Made by a program: the position numbers and the translations under genes
In this document: one piece after another, positions 36,170-44,486 of the stretch
Numbering within the stretch: position 1 is the stretch's first letter
How the letters are laid out: every line of letters begins with the position of its first letter
Assembly (NCBI RefSeq): GCF_037478135.1
Contig: NZ_JBBHDV010000010.1
Span: 1-64,000 of the forward strand
Length of the DNA: 64,000 bases
Source: Denitratimonas sp037478135
Lineage (GTDB): Bacteria; Pseudomonadota; Gammaproteobacteria; Xanthomonadales; Xanthomonadaceae
Direction of reading: 5' to 3'
Notes under the pieces: generated by a model
Database searches by the model: none
Told to the model about the DNA's origin: nothing
What the model saw: the letters and a program-made list of their open reading frames with translations, nothing else

Positions 36170-37369
36170 TCAATGCAGCAGCAAGGCCACCAGCCCGAGG
36201 AACAGGCCCATGCTGCTGATGTCGGTGGCCACCGACAGGAAGATCGCCGAAGCTGTGGCCGGGTCGGCACCGAGACGGCGCAGCAGCATCGGGATCGCGG
36301 CACCGGACAGGCCGGCGAACATGCAGCTCAGCGACAACGCCAGGAAGATCGCGCCAGCCAGCCACAGCGGTGACACCAGATCCTGCGATTGCGCGACGAA
36401 ATACAGCACCACCCCGGCGATCAGGCCGCTGACCGCGCCATTTAGCAGCCCCAGCCAGGCTTCCTTGGCCAGCACCCGCCAGCGCGGCGTGTCGCGCAGT
36501 TCACCCAGGGTCATGCCGCGGATCGTCACCGCCAGCGCCTGCGCGCCCAGATTGCTGCATTGGCCCGACATCACCGGCAGGAACGCAGCGAGCACCACGA
36601 GTTTGTCGATGGTGGATTCAAACAGCCCGACCACGGTCGCGGCACCGAAGGCGATCAGCATGTTCAACAACAGCCACGGATGGCGGAAACGGAAGCTGCG
36701 CGACCACGGCGTGGCCAAGCGCTCCTCCTTCTCCACACCCACCATGCTGCCGGCCTGCGCGGAAATCTCGAAGGCCTGCTGCTCGAACAATGCCTGCCCA
36801 CGCACCATGCCCAGCAGCCGGCCGGCCTCGTCGCAGACCGGATAGACCGGGAAATGATGCGTCACCACCTGGCGCATGGCCTCGACGAACTTCTGCTCCG
36901 GCCGCAGCCGGAACGGCTCGCGCAGCATGATCTTCTCCAGCGTGGCATCGGCCTCGGCGAACACCAGTTCGCGGAACGCCACCACGCCGACCAGCGCGCC
37001 ATCGGCTTCGACCACGAAGACATAGACCACCATGCGCTGGCGCACGATCTGGCGCAGGGTTTCCAGCACGCTGGCCACGCTCGCGCCGGGTGGAAACACC
37101 GCCGCCGGGCGTTCCATCAGACGCCCGACCGTGCCTTCCGGATAGGTGTGGCCGAGCAGCCACAGCGGCTCACGGCCGAACGGCACGGCGGCGGCGATGC
37201 GTTCGCGCCGGGCCGGTTCGAATTCCTCCAGCACTTCCACCGCCAGGCCAATGTGCAGGCGGCTGAGCAGATCCGCGATCCGCGCGTCGGGCAGGTGGTC
37301 GAGCAGGTCGGCGCCGCTGCGCGGATCCAGTTGCGCCAGCCGGGTCAGCAGGGTCTGGGTGTCATCCAT
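36170..37369 (-). CDS. mgtE: Magnesium transporter MgtE family
   Basis: Mg2+ channel/transporter of 399 residues. The cytoplasmic part has a short MgtE N-domain (about 1-85) and two CBS domains (about 85-205, with GVVAFRELVFA and MVRGQALFEQQAF). Five transmembrane helices follow, with the pore segment LPVMSGQCSNLGAQALAVTIRG. The pore motif differs from the classic GGNAGNQ form, as in a divergent MgtE branch, so cobalt or another divalent ion is possible. The N-domain is shorter than usual (family near 450 residues). It stands alone with the CrtI-like gene 79 bases away. Confidence 0.88.
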   Translation of the reverse strand: MDDTQTLLTRLAQLDPRSGADLLDHLPDARIADLLSRLHIGLAVEVLEEFEPARRERIAAAVPFGREPLWLLGHTYPEGTVGRLMERPAAVFPPGASVASVLETLRQIVRQRMVVYVFVVEADGALVGVVAFRELVFAEADATLEKIMLREPFRLRPEQKFVEAMRQVVTHHFPVYPVCDEAGRLLGMVRGQALFEQQAFEISAQAGSMVGVEKEERLATPWSRSFRFRHPWLLLNMLIAFGAATVVGLFESTIDKLVVLAAFLPVMSGQCSNLGAQALAVTIRGMTLGELRDTPRWRVLAKEAWLGLLNGAVSGLIAGVVLYFVAQSQDLVSPLWLAGAIFLALSLSCMFAGLSGAAIPMLLRRLGADPATASAIFLSVATDISSMGLFLGLVALLLH

Positions 37370-37448
37370 CCGGGATCATCCTCGGCCCGCAACCGGGCGC
37401 AGCGGCCGAATGTACCCGATGCCGGCCCTGCCCGAGCAGCACGACATG

Positions 37449-39047
37449 TCAGCGCCGGCGCAGGTCACGCAGGATTTCACGTGCCGCATTGCGCCCCGGA
37501 AGGCCGGTGACGCCGCCGCCCGGATGGGTGCCCGAGCCGCACAGGTAAAGGCCGGGCAATGCACCGCGATAATTTCCCTGACCCAGCAGCGGACGCGCGC
37601 TGAACAGCTGGTCCAACCCCAGCGCGCCGTGGAAGATGTCGCCGCCGACCAGACCGAATCCACGCTCCAGATCCAGCGGTGTCAGCGCGCTCCAGCCCAG
37701 CACGCTGGCAGCGAAATTCGGCGCGACGCGGTCGACGGTGTCGATCATCAGCTGCGCCACGGCATCGCGGTGCGTATCCCAGCCGTCCGGCATGTCGGGG
37801 TGGACATGCTGGCAGAACAGGCTGGCCACGTGCTGGCCGGGCGGCGCCAGGCTGTCGTCCAGGGTGGAGGAGATCACCAGTTCAACGATCGGCTCGCGCG
37901 CCCAGCCGGGGTTATGTTCGCGCGATTTGGCATCGAACCAGGCGCGTTCCATATAACCCAGCGACGGCGCGATCAGGATGCCGCTCTGGTGATGCGCCTG
38001 CAGCGCGGTGCCGGGCGCGGCGCTGAAATCCGGCAGGTCGGACAGCGCCACGTTCATGCGGAAGGTGCCGGAACCGCAGCGGTAGCGGGCGATGCGTTCG
38101 CGCGTATCGGTATCCAGCTCGGCCGCCTCCACCAGACGCGTGTAGAGCAGTTTCGGATTGACGTTGGCGACCACGCAGCGCGCCGCGAACCAGCGGCCGT
38201 CTTCCAGTTCCACACCATTGGCCCGCCCCTGACCGACCCGCACCTGCGCCACCGCCGCATCGGTGAACAGCTCCACGCCACGCATCCGGCATTCGGCCGC
38301 CATCGCCTGCGTGATCGCGCCCATGCCGCCGATCGCGTGGCCCCAAACGCCGGGCTTGCCATTGGTTTCGCCGAACACGTGATGCAGCAGCACATAGGCG
38401 CTGCCCGGCGTGTAGGGGCTGGCGAAATTGCCGACCACCGAATCCCAGCCCAGGGCCGCTTTCAGCGGTTCGGATTCGAGCCAGTGGTCGAGCATCTCGC
38501 CGGCGGATTTGGTGAACAGATCGAGCAGATCACGCCGCCCGCGCATGTCCAATTGCTTCAACCGCCTACCCACCTGCCATGAGGCCAGCCAGTCGGCCAG
38601 CACGAAGCGCTCCGACACATTCGGCGGGGTCTGGCGCATCAGCTCACGCAGCACCGCGACCACGCGTTCGAGCATCGCGTAATAGTCCGGCAGACGCTGC
38701 GCATCGCGCGGCCAGCGTCGTGCCAGTTCCGCCATGCCGTCCTCGCCGCCGAGGCGGAACGCGGTGCCATCGGGCAGCGGCAGGAAATTTGCAAAGGGGC
38801 GCTCGACCACGCGCAAACCATGCTGGTGCAGGCGCAGATCGGCGATCACTTCCGGATTCAACAGACTGACCGTGTAGCTGGCGGTGGAATTGCGGAAGCC
38901 CGGATGGAATTCCTCGGTCACCGCCGCGCCGCCCAGCACCGCACGGCGTTCCAGCACCGCCACCTTCAATCCGGCCCCGGCCAGATACGCCGCGCACACC
39001 AGCCCGTTGTGGCCGCCGCCGATGATGACCGCATCGAACACCTGCAT
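37449..39047 (-). CDS. NAD(P)/FAD-dependent oxidoreductase, CrtI/PYROXD2-like
   Basis: Flavoprotein of 532 residues in the phytoene desaturase superfamily. The N-terminal FAD-binding motif is IIGGGHNGLVCAAYLAGAG followed by VLERRAVLGGAAVTEE. The C-terminal block LYLCGSGTHPGGGVTGLPGRNAAREIL is the family's second signature. It resembles PYROXD2-type proteins more than carotenoid desaturases, and no crt genes are near, so a carotenoid role is not supported. The ATG at 39047 has GGGGGAAG upstream. Substrate unknown. Confidence 0.88.
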   Translation of the reverse strand: MQVFDAVIIGGGHNGLVCAAYLAGAGLKVAVLERRAVLGGAAVTEEFHPGFRNSTASYTVSLLNPEVIADLRLHQHGLRVVERPFANFLPLPDGTAFRLGGEDGMAELARRWPRDAQRLPDYYAMLERVVAVLRELMRQTPPNVSERFVLADWLASWQVGRRLKQLDMRGRRDLLDLFTKSAGEMLDHWLESEPLKAALGWDSVVGNFASPYTPGSAYVLLHHVFGETNGKPGVWGHAIGGMGAITQAMAAECRMRGVELFTDAAVAQVRVGQGRANGVELEDGRWFAARCVVANVNPKLLYTRLVEAAELDTDTRERIARYRCGSGTFRMNVALSDLPDFSAAPGTALQAHHQSGILIAPSLGYMERAWFDAKSREHNPGWAREPIVELVISSTLDDSLAPPGQHVASLFCQHVHPDMPDGWDTHRDAVAQLMIDTVDRVAPNFAASVLGWSALTPLDLERGFGLVGGDIFHGALGLDQLFSARPLLGQGNYRGALPGLYLCGSGTHPGGGVTGLPGRNAAREILRDLRRR

Positions 39048-39183
39048 CGTCTTCCCCCGCCCGCGTGTGGTGGCGGGGATTATCGCGGCATTGGTGGATA
39101 GCCGTGGACATGGCTGGACAGCGCGCCCCGATGGCCATGTTTGCCGGGGTTGAATGGAGCAATGGTTGCACCACCATGCCTTC

Positions 39184-39414
39184 ATGCCGACATTGGTCCG
39201 CCTGTCCATCGCCACGGTCACGAAGTACGCCAATGACCACCTGCCACCGCATTTCCATGTCCGGATGAGCGATGGCCGCGAGGCTCTGGTGGAAATCGAA
39301 ACCTTGCGGCCCATCTCCAGCAGTCTCAAGGCACGCGAGCGGGCGCCGGCCATCGCCTGGGCAGCAGCCAACAGGACCATGCTTGGTGTGAAATGGAAGG
39401 AACTGAACCCATGA
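39184..39414 (+). CDS. DUF4160 domain protein
   Basis: Small protein of 76 residues starting PTLVRLSIATVTKYANDHLPPHFHVRMSDGR. The PPHFHVR block and the short length are those of DUF4160. A longer in-frame start at 39154 is possible, but family members begin with the PT-LVRL type. Its stop overlaps the start of the DUF2442 gene (ATGA at 39411), and pairs of this kind occur in many genomes, so a toxin-antitoxin-like unit is possible but not shown. Confidence 0.75.
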   Translation: MPTLVRLSIATVTKYANDHLPPHFHVRMSDGREALVEIETLRPISSSLKARERAPAIAWAAANRTMLGVKWKELNP

Positions 39415-39863
39415 ACCAGCCTCAATTCCTGATCACCCGTGTCGCCGCACGGGCACCGGCGCGACTGCTACTTTCCTTCGCCGACGGATTCAGTGGAGAA
39501 GCCGATTTGTCCGGTGTCATCGCCCACCACCCCACGCTGGCGCGGCTACGTGAACCCGGGGTTTTCGCACAGGTTGCCGTTGACGAGTGGAGCCGCGGCG
39601 TGGTGTTCGCCGCCGACGACGAACTGGCACTGGCCAGCGACAATCTTCGCGCCCTGATCCTGGAACAGGCCGGCGAGTTTTCACATCAGCAGATCATCGC
39701 CTGGATGGCGCGGCACAGACTCTCCCTTTCCACCGCCGCCGAGGCCCTGGGCCTGAGCCGCCGGATGCTGGCCTATTACCGCAGCGGTGAAAAAGCCATC
39801 CCGAAAACCGTCGGCCTGGCTCTGCTCGGCTGGGAAGTGCAGCAGTCCCGCACTGCCGCCTGA
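39411..39863 (+). CDS. DUF2442 protein with C-terminal helix-turn-helix
   Basis: Protein of 150 residues. The first half is a DUF2442 domain (LLLSFADGFSGEADLSGVI through RGVVFAADDELALASDNLRAL). The second half contains a helix-turn-helix-like segment, LSTAAEALGLSRRMLAYYRSGEKAIPKTVGLALLGWE, as in XRE-type repressors. The combination suggests an autoregulating DNA-binding partner for the DUF4160 protein. The ATG at 39411 overlaps the preceding stop. Confidence 0.78.
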   Translation: MNQPQFLITRVAARAPARLLLSFADGFSGEADLSGVIAHHPTLARLREPGVFAQVAVDEWSRGVVFAADDELALASDNLRALILEQAGEFSHQQIIAWMARHRLSLSTAAEALGLSRRMLAYYRSGEKAIPKTVGLALLGWEVQQSRTAA

Positions 39864-40020
39864 GGCGGATGATCCCGGCCTCGAACCGCTGCCGATTCTC
39901 CCATCGCCTGCCGGCCTATCCGGCAGCACTACCCCACACCGCCACGCGTGCCGCCGCCCCTTCCACCCACGCCGGACATTTCATGAAAACTCCGGGCTAA
40001 CATGCGCGCGACGTGATGAC

Positions 40021-40653
40021 ATGGATATGCAGGCGATGAAGGAACGGATGCCGCTGTGGGTGCAGGAGTGGTTCGAGGTGCTGCTGCCGCTGGCGAAGAT
40101 CGTACTGATCCTGTTGCTGGCCGCGCTGTTGCAGTACCTGTTGCGGCGCCTGATCGAGCGCCTGTGTCGGCGCTACGATTTACCCTTCGCGCTGGCGATG
40201 GCGGCACGGCGCATCCTGGGGTTTCTGATTGGCGCGGCGGCGCTGTTCCTGACCCTGGACCTGCTGGGCGTCTCCGGCACGGTGCTGTGGACCGCGTTCA
40301 CCGGCTTTGCCACGGTCGGCGCGGTGGCGTTCTTCGCAGCCTGGAGCGTGCTGTCCAACATCTTCTGCACGCTGCTGATCTTCACCACGCGTCCGTTCCG
40401 CCTCAATGACACCGTCGAACTGCTGGAAAATGGCGAGAAACCCGGCATCAGGGGCCGCGTCATCGACATCAACCTGATCTACACCACGCTGGTGGAAAGC
40501 GGCGATCTGCAGAACGGCAGCATGGTGCAGATTCCCAACAACCTGTTCTTCCAGCGCACGCTGCGGCGCTGGCGCGGTGATGCGATTCCGGCATTGCCGA
40601 CGCGCCTTCCCGCACCTGCGGCCACACCTGCCATCGAAACCACACCGCCATGA
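40021..40653 (+). CDS. Small MscS-like mechanosensitive channel protein
   Basis: Membrane protein of 210 residues. It has two to three transmembrane helices and the MscS pore helix and beta domain (FATVGAVAFFAAWSVLSNIFCTLLIFTTRPFRLNDTVEL, then GRVIDINLIYTTLVESGDLQNGSMVQIPNNLFFQRTLRRW). The usual C-terminal alpha/beta domain of MscS is missing, so it is a short family member. It is the first gene of a lipid-related group; its stop overlaps the next start (ATGA). Confidence 0.83.
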   Translation: MDMQAMKERMPLWVQEWFEVLLPLAKIVLILLLAALLQYLLRRLIERLCRRYDLPFALAMAARRILGFLIGAAALFLTLDLLGVSGTVLWTAFTGFATVGAVAFFAAWSVLSNIFCTLLIFTTRPFRLNDTVELLENGEKPGIRGRVIDINLIYTTLVESGDLQNGSMVQIPNNLFFQRTLRRWRGDAIPALPTRLPAPAATPAIETTPP

Positions 40654-41291
40654 CCGAAGCCGATACGCACAACAACGAAAACCGCCGCCCGCTGACCACG
40701 CGCAGCGCCGGCTGGGCCAGGGCCTTGGCCAGTGCGCTGGTGAAAAGTGCGGTGACGCCAAACCAGATTTCGGTGCTGAGCATCGTGTTCGCGCTGATCG
40801 GCGCGGGTCTGCTGCTGTACTGGCCGACGCCGGCCGGCTTCGTGCTGGCGGCGCTGTGCGTGCAGTTGCGGCTGCTGTGCAACCTGCTCGACGGCATGGT
40901 CGCGATCGAAGGCGGCAAGCAGTCACCGGTGGGCGCGCTGTACAACGAATTTCCCGACCGCATCGCCGATTCGCTGTTCCTCATCGCACTCGGCCATGCC
41001 GCCGGTCACGGCTGGCTGGGCTGGCTGATGGCCCTGCTCGCGGCGTTGACGGCCTATATCCGCGTCACCGGCGGCAGCCTCGGGTTGGCACAGGATTTCC
41101 GCGGGCCGCAGGCCAAACCGCATCGCATGGCGGTGATGACGGCGGCGCTGCTGATCACCGCGGCGGAGCTTCACTGGCGCGGCGGCGTGCACGCACTGCT
41201 GGCGGCATCGGTGCTGATCGCGGCAGGTTCGGCGCTGACCTGCGTGCTGCGCAGCCGTGCGATCGCGGCGCAGTTGCGGGAGCGCGGCTGA
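40650..41291 (+). CDS. CDP-alcohol phosphatidyltransferase family protein, variant motif
   Basis: Membrane enzyme of 213 residues. The classic motif D-x2-D-G-x2-A-R-x8-G-x3-D-x3-D is recognisable but altered: NLLDGMVAIEGG and GALYNEFPDRIAD. The first and third aspartates are replaced by asparagine and the arginine by isoleucine, and the spacing is longer. A branch with this pattern exists, so the protein is probably functional, but its alcohol substrate is unknown. It lies between the channel and the acyltransferase gene and is coupled to both. Confidence 0.8.
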   Translation: MTEADTHNNENRRPLTTRSAGWARALASALVKSAVTPNQISVLSIVFALIGAGLLLYWPTPAGFVLAALCVQLRLLCNLLDGMVAIEGGKQSPVGALYNEFPDRIADSLFLIALGHAAGHGWLGWLMALLAALTAYIRVTGGSLGLAQDFRGPQAKPHRMAVMTAALLITAAELHWRGGVHALLAASVLIAAGSALTCVLRSRAIAAQLRERG

Positions 41292-41884
41292 TGCTGGCGC
41301 GGGCACTGGTGGCGCTGGCGAAACTGTTTTTCGGCGCCTATCCACGCTGGATCGGGGTGCGGCCGGAACCACGCCAGCGCATCTACTTCGCCAACCACGG
41401 CAGCCATCTGGACACCGTGACGCTGTGGGCGGCGCTGCCCCCGCATCTGCGCCGCCGTACCCGGCCGGTGGCGGCGAAGGATTACTGGGGCGGTGGCCTG
41501 CGCGCGCTGGTCGCGCATCGCGGCCTGAATGCTGTGCTGATCGACCGTGAGCGCAAAAACCCGCAGGACGATCCGCTCGCACCCTTGCATGCGGCACTGG
41601 CGCAAGGCGATTCGCTGATCATCTTCCCCGAAGGCACGCGCAACCCGGACGAAACCCCGGGCCGCTTCAAGTCCGGCATCTACCACCTGGCCTGTGCCCA
41701 CCCGGACATGGAACCGGTCGCGGTGTATCTGGACAACGCCCGCCGCAGCCTGCCCAAAGGCAGCCTGTTGCCGGTGCCATTGATCTGCACCGCGCGTTTC
41801 GGTGCGGTGGTGAAACCGGCACCGGGCGAATCGAAAGACGAATACCTGCAACGCGCCCGCGCGGCGGTGATGGAGTTGGCTTAA
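41291..41884 (+). CDS. 1-acylglycerol-3-phosphate acyltransferase family protein
   Basis: Acyltransferase of 197 residues. Motif I is ANHGSHLDTVTL (H-x4-D) and motif III is IIFPEGTRNPDE. It lacks the long N-terminal anchor of PlsC. The start shares one base with the preceding stop. With the CDP-alcohol phosphotransferase and the CdsA gene it forms a phospholipid group, plausibly building or remodelling a lipid. Confidence 0.87.
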   Translation: MLARALVALAKLFFGAYPRWIGVRPEPRQRIYFANHGSHLDTVTLWAALPPHLRRRTRPVAAKDYWGGGLRALVAHRGLNAVLIDRERKNPQDDPLAPLHAALAQGDSLIIFPEGTRNPDETPGRFKSGIYHLACAHPDMEPVAVYLDNARRSLPKGSLLPVPLICTARFGAVVKPAPGESKDEYLQRARAAVMELA

Positions 41885-41925
41885 CTTTGCGCAGGGTGCA
41901 ATTCCATGCGCCCTGCTCGCAGGCC

Positions 41926-42270
41926 TCACGCCAGTTCGAGCATCGCCGCCAGCCGCATCAGCGCATCGTCGATCACCACTGCCGGAACACGCTCGATCCT
42001 GCGCGCCTTGCGTGCTGCCAGATCGAGCATCCGCACCTTGTTGAGCAGGGCTACGCCTTGGGTCTTGCAGCCGGTGCCGGAAAGGCTCACCGCGAATCCA
42101 GCGAAGCGCGCGTAGTCGCCGCCCTGGGAAATGGGTGCCACCAGCGTATCGCCGAAGCGGTTGAAGGCGCGCGGTGTCAGCACCAGGGCACGGCGGGTGC
42201 CGCGCTGTTCGTGACCGAAGGCCGGGTCGAGCGGCACGCTCACCACGTCGCCGCGCTCGAACACCGCCAT
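41926..42270 (-). CDS. PemK/MazF-like (ChpB-type) toxin
   Basis: Growth-regulating endoribonuclease toxin of 114 residues. The block VFERGDVVSVPLDPAFGHEQRGTRRALVLTPRAFNRFG is the PemK/MazF entry with the RGTRR substrate-binding loop. KTQGVALLNKVRMLDLAARKA is the second conserved region, with the catalytic-site Arg. The toxin cleaves mRNA at short sites in known homologues. It lies directly after the MazE-like antitoxin gene and shares one base with its stop. Confidence 0.88.
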   Translation of the reverse strand: MAVFERGDVVSVPLDPAFGHEQRGTRRALVLTPRAFNRFGDTLVAPISQGGDYARFAGFAVSLSGTGCKTQGVALLNKVRMLDLAARKARRIERVPAVVIDDALMRLAAMLELA

Positions 42271-42521
42271 CACCAGACCTCGCCACCCACGGGCCGTGCC
42301 GCATCCCAGAGGGCCAGGTCGGCGGGCGGCGGTGCCTTCGGATCGCATTGCGCGATCAGGTCGGCCAGTGTGTATTTGTGCCTGGGCGAGAGCACGATAT
42401 CGCCTTCGGCGGTGGTGCCCAGCGTCATCGTCTGGCCGGCGGCCAGGTTCAGTTCCCGCAATACCGCAGGCGGCAGCACCGCCACCGTGCTGTTGCCGTA
42501 TTTGCGCAGGACCAGTTCCAT
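42270..42521 (-). CDS. MazE/AbrB-type antitoxin
   Basis: Protein of 83 residues with the swapped-hairpin AbrB domain at the N-terminus (LVLRKYGNSTVAVLPPAVLRELNLAAGQTMTL) and a flexible acidic tail that would wrap around the toxin. In known pairs the antitoxin neutralises the toxin and represses the operon. The ATG at 42521 has a weak ribosome-binding site. An inverted repeat at 42575-42591 overlaps its likely -35 region, consistent with autorepression. Confidence 0.88.
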   Translation of the reverse strand: MELVLRKYGNSTVAVLPPAVLRELNLAAGQTMTLGTTAEGDIVLSPRHKYTLADLIAQCDPKAPPPADLALWDAARPVGGEVW

Positions 42522-42555
42522 CGGGATACCTGTTTTGCAGTGTTGCACGTCCGTC

Positions 42556-42584
42556 AGGCTAGAACCGATGTTCAACATTGTCAA
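42556..42584 (-). promoter_or_regulatory. Promoter of the toxin-antitoxin operon
   Basis: On the minus strand TTGACA (42579-42584) is followed by 17 bases and TAGCCT (42556-42561). The -35 is perfect and the -10 is weak. It would give a leader of about 30 bases before the antitoxin start. Confidence 0.5.
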
Positions 42585-42591
42585 ACAATGT
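42575..42591. promoter_or_regulatory. Palindromic operator overlapping the toxin-antitoxin -35
   Basis: ACATTGT-CAA-ACAATGT is a 7-base perfect inverted repeat with a 3-base centre. It covers the TTGACA box of the minus-strand promoter, exactly where an AbrB-type repressor would block RNA polymerase. It may also influence the divergent cdsA gene. Confidence 0.6.
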
Positions 42592-42637
42592 ATGGGTACA
42601 CTTCGCGCCTTGAAACACATTGGACGGTTTGACGGGC

Positions 42638-43606
42638 ATGAGCGATTCGATCCTGATCTGGTTTGAAGCATTGCTGCGGCGCACGCCGGAAGAGTTCTGG
42701 CAGGTGATGGGCGGCGTGCTGATGCTGCTGCTGATCGCCAGCACGGTTGCTGCGCTGCTGAAGCGCCGCAAGCCCGGCGCGACGGTGGACAACCTCGTGG
42801 CGCGGATCAATGCGTGGTGGGCGATGGTCGCGGTGCTGGGCGCGTGCTTCCTGCTCGGGCCGGTGGCGACGCTGGTGTTGTTCGCCATCGCGTCGTTTCT
42901 GGCCTTGCGCGAGTTCGTCACGTTGACGCCGACGCGGCGCGGCGACCATCTGGTGCTGTGCCTGTGTTTCTACGTGGCGATCCCGTTGCAGTATTTCCTG
43001 ATCGGGATCGACTGGTACGGCCTGTTCGTGATGTGCATCCCGGTGTACGGCTTCCTGCTGCTGCCGGCGGTGTCGGCGCTGGCCGGGGATACCGAGGACT
43101 TCCTCGCCCGCAACACCAAGATCCAGTGGGGCCTGATGCTGACGGTGTACTGCATCAGTTACGCGCCGGCACTGTTGCTGCTCGATATTCCCGGCTACGA
43201 GGGCGGCAATCTGCTGCTGTTGCTGTACCTGCTGCTGGTGGTGCAGCTCTCCGACGTGTTGCAGTACGTGTTCGGAAAACTGTTCGGCAAGCACAAGCTG
43301 GCACCGAGCGTGAGCCCGTCGAAAACCGTCGAAGGGCTGGTCGGTGGCGGGTTGTCAGCGGCAGGCGTAGGCGCGGCGCTGTGGTGGATCACGCCGTTCA
43401 CGCCGTTGCAGTCCGGACTGATGTCGCTGCTGATCGTGATCTGTGGATTTCTTGGCGGGCTGGCGTTGTCGGCGGTCAAACGCAGCCTGGGCGCGAAGGA
43501 CTGGGGCCAAATGATCGAAGGCCACGGCGGCATGCTGGACCGGCTGGATTCGGTGACGTTTGCCGCGCCGATCTTCTTCCATGTGGTGCGTTACGCGTTC
43601 GCGTAG
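42638..43606 (+). CDS. cdsA: Phosphatidate cytidylyltransferase family (CdsA-like)
   Basis: Polytopic membrane enzyme of 322 residues that would make CDP-diacylglycerol from phosphatidate and CTP. The signature near the C-terminus is complete: KLAPSVSPSKTVEGLVGGG and then GHGGMLDRLDSVTFAAPIFFH, containing the Ser-x2-Lys-Thr-x-Glu and Asp-Arg-x-Asp residues. Several helices precede it. The ATG at 42638 is preferred over 42620. It follows the toxin-antitoxin pair and probably belonged with the upstream lipid genes. The next gene, parB, is convergent only 10 bases away. Confidence 0.88.
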   Translation: MSDSILIWFEALLRRTPEEFWQVMGGVLMLLLIASTVAALLKRRKPGATVDNLVARINAWWAMVAVLGACFLLGPVATLVLFAIASFLALREFVTLTPTRRGDHLVLCLCFYVAIPLQYFLIGIDWYGLFVMCIPVYGFLLLPAVSALAGDTEDFLARNTKIQWGLMLTVYCISYAPALLLLDIPGYEGGNLLLLLYLLLVVQLSDVLQYVFGKLFGKHKLAPSVSPSKTVEGLVGGGLSAAGVGAALWWITPFTPLQSGLMSLLIVICGFLGGLALSAVKRSLGAKDWGQMIEGHGGMLDRLDSVTFAAPIFFHVVRYAFA

Positions 43607-43616
43607 CGCCCGGGGC

Positions 43617-44486
43617 TCAGCGCCGCATGCGTTCCAGGATGCCGTCCAGTTCGTCGTGGCTGTGGTAGGCGATCACCAGTTTGCCGCGACCGCCACGGCC
43701 TGATTGCAGGCTGACGCGGGCGCCGAGCGATTCGGACAGTTCGCGCTCCAGTGCGGCGATATCGGCATCGGGTTTGCGTGCGGCGGGCTTGGGCGGAGCG
43801 GCGATGCCCTTCTGCAGGGCCTGCACGCGGCGTTCGGTTTCACGCACCGACCATTGTTCGGCGGCGGCCTGCTGCGCCAGCGCGATGGCCTGGGCCTGCG
43901 GCAGCGTGAGCAGGGCGCGGGCGTGGCCCATTTCCAGTTCACGACGGTCCACCAAGACGCGGATCGCTTCGGGCAGTTCCAGCAGGCGCAGCAGGTTGCT
44001 GACCGCAGCGCGCGAGCGGCCGACGGTTTCGGCGGCCTGCTGGTGGGTGAGGTCGAATTCATCGATCAGGCGCTGCAATGCGGTGGCCACTTCCAGCGGA
44101 TTCAGGTCTTCGCGCTGGATGTTTTCGATCAGCGCCATCGCCAGCGCGGTGGTGTCGTCGATGGCGCGGATCACCACCGGCACTTCGCGCAGCGAGGCCT
44201 GTTGTGAGGCGCGCCAGCGGCGTTCGCCGGCGATGATCTCGTAGCGGTCCTTGGCGACCGCGCGCACGATGATCGGCTGGATCAGGCCCTGGGCCTTGAT
44301 CGATTCGGCCAGTTCCTCCAGCTTTTCCGCATCCATGTGGCGGCGCGGCTGGTATTTGCCAGGCTGGAGTTTTTCGATCGGCAGCGTGGCGAGGCGATCA
44401 CCGGCGCTGACGGTTTCAGTCGCGGCCGCGTCCACTTCGCGGATCAGGGAGCTGAGGCCGCGCCCCAGTGCGGGTTTTCTGGCCAT
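43617..44486 (-). CDS. parB: Chromosome-partitioning protein ParB
   Basis: ParB/Spo0J of 289 residues. The N-terminus has ARKPALGRGLSSLI, then box I (LPIEKLQPGKYQPRRH) and box II (ERRWRASQQAS, with GERR) for CTP binding. A central helix-turn-helix (DLTHQQAAETVGRSRAAVSNLLRLLELP) binds parS, and a C-terminal dimerisation segment ends the protein. It works with ParA in chromosome segregation. The start shares one base with the parA stop. I found no parS site in the window. Confidence 0.96.
   Translation of the reverse strand: MARKPALGRGLSSLIREVDAAATETVSAGDRLATLPIEKLQPGKYQPRRHMDAEKLEELAESIKAQGLIQPIIVRAVAKDRYEIIAGERRWRASQQASLREVPVVIRAIDDTTALAMALIENIQREDLNPLEVATALQRLIDEFDLTHQQAAETVGRSRAAVSNLLRLLELPEAIRVLVDRRELEMGHARALLTLPQAQAIALAQQAAAEQWSVRETERRVQALQKGIAAPPKPAARKPDADIAALERELSESLGARVSLQSGRGGRGKLVIAYHSHDELDGILERMRR

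Noticed and set aside
37449..39047. Carotenoid desaturase CrtI
   Set aside because: No other carotenoid genes are in the window and the sequence resembles PYROXD2-type proteins more than desaturases.
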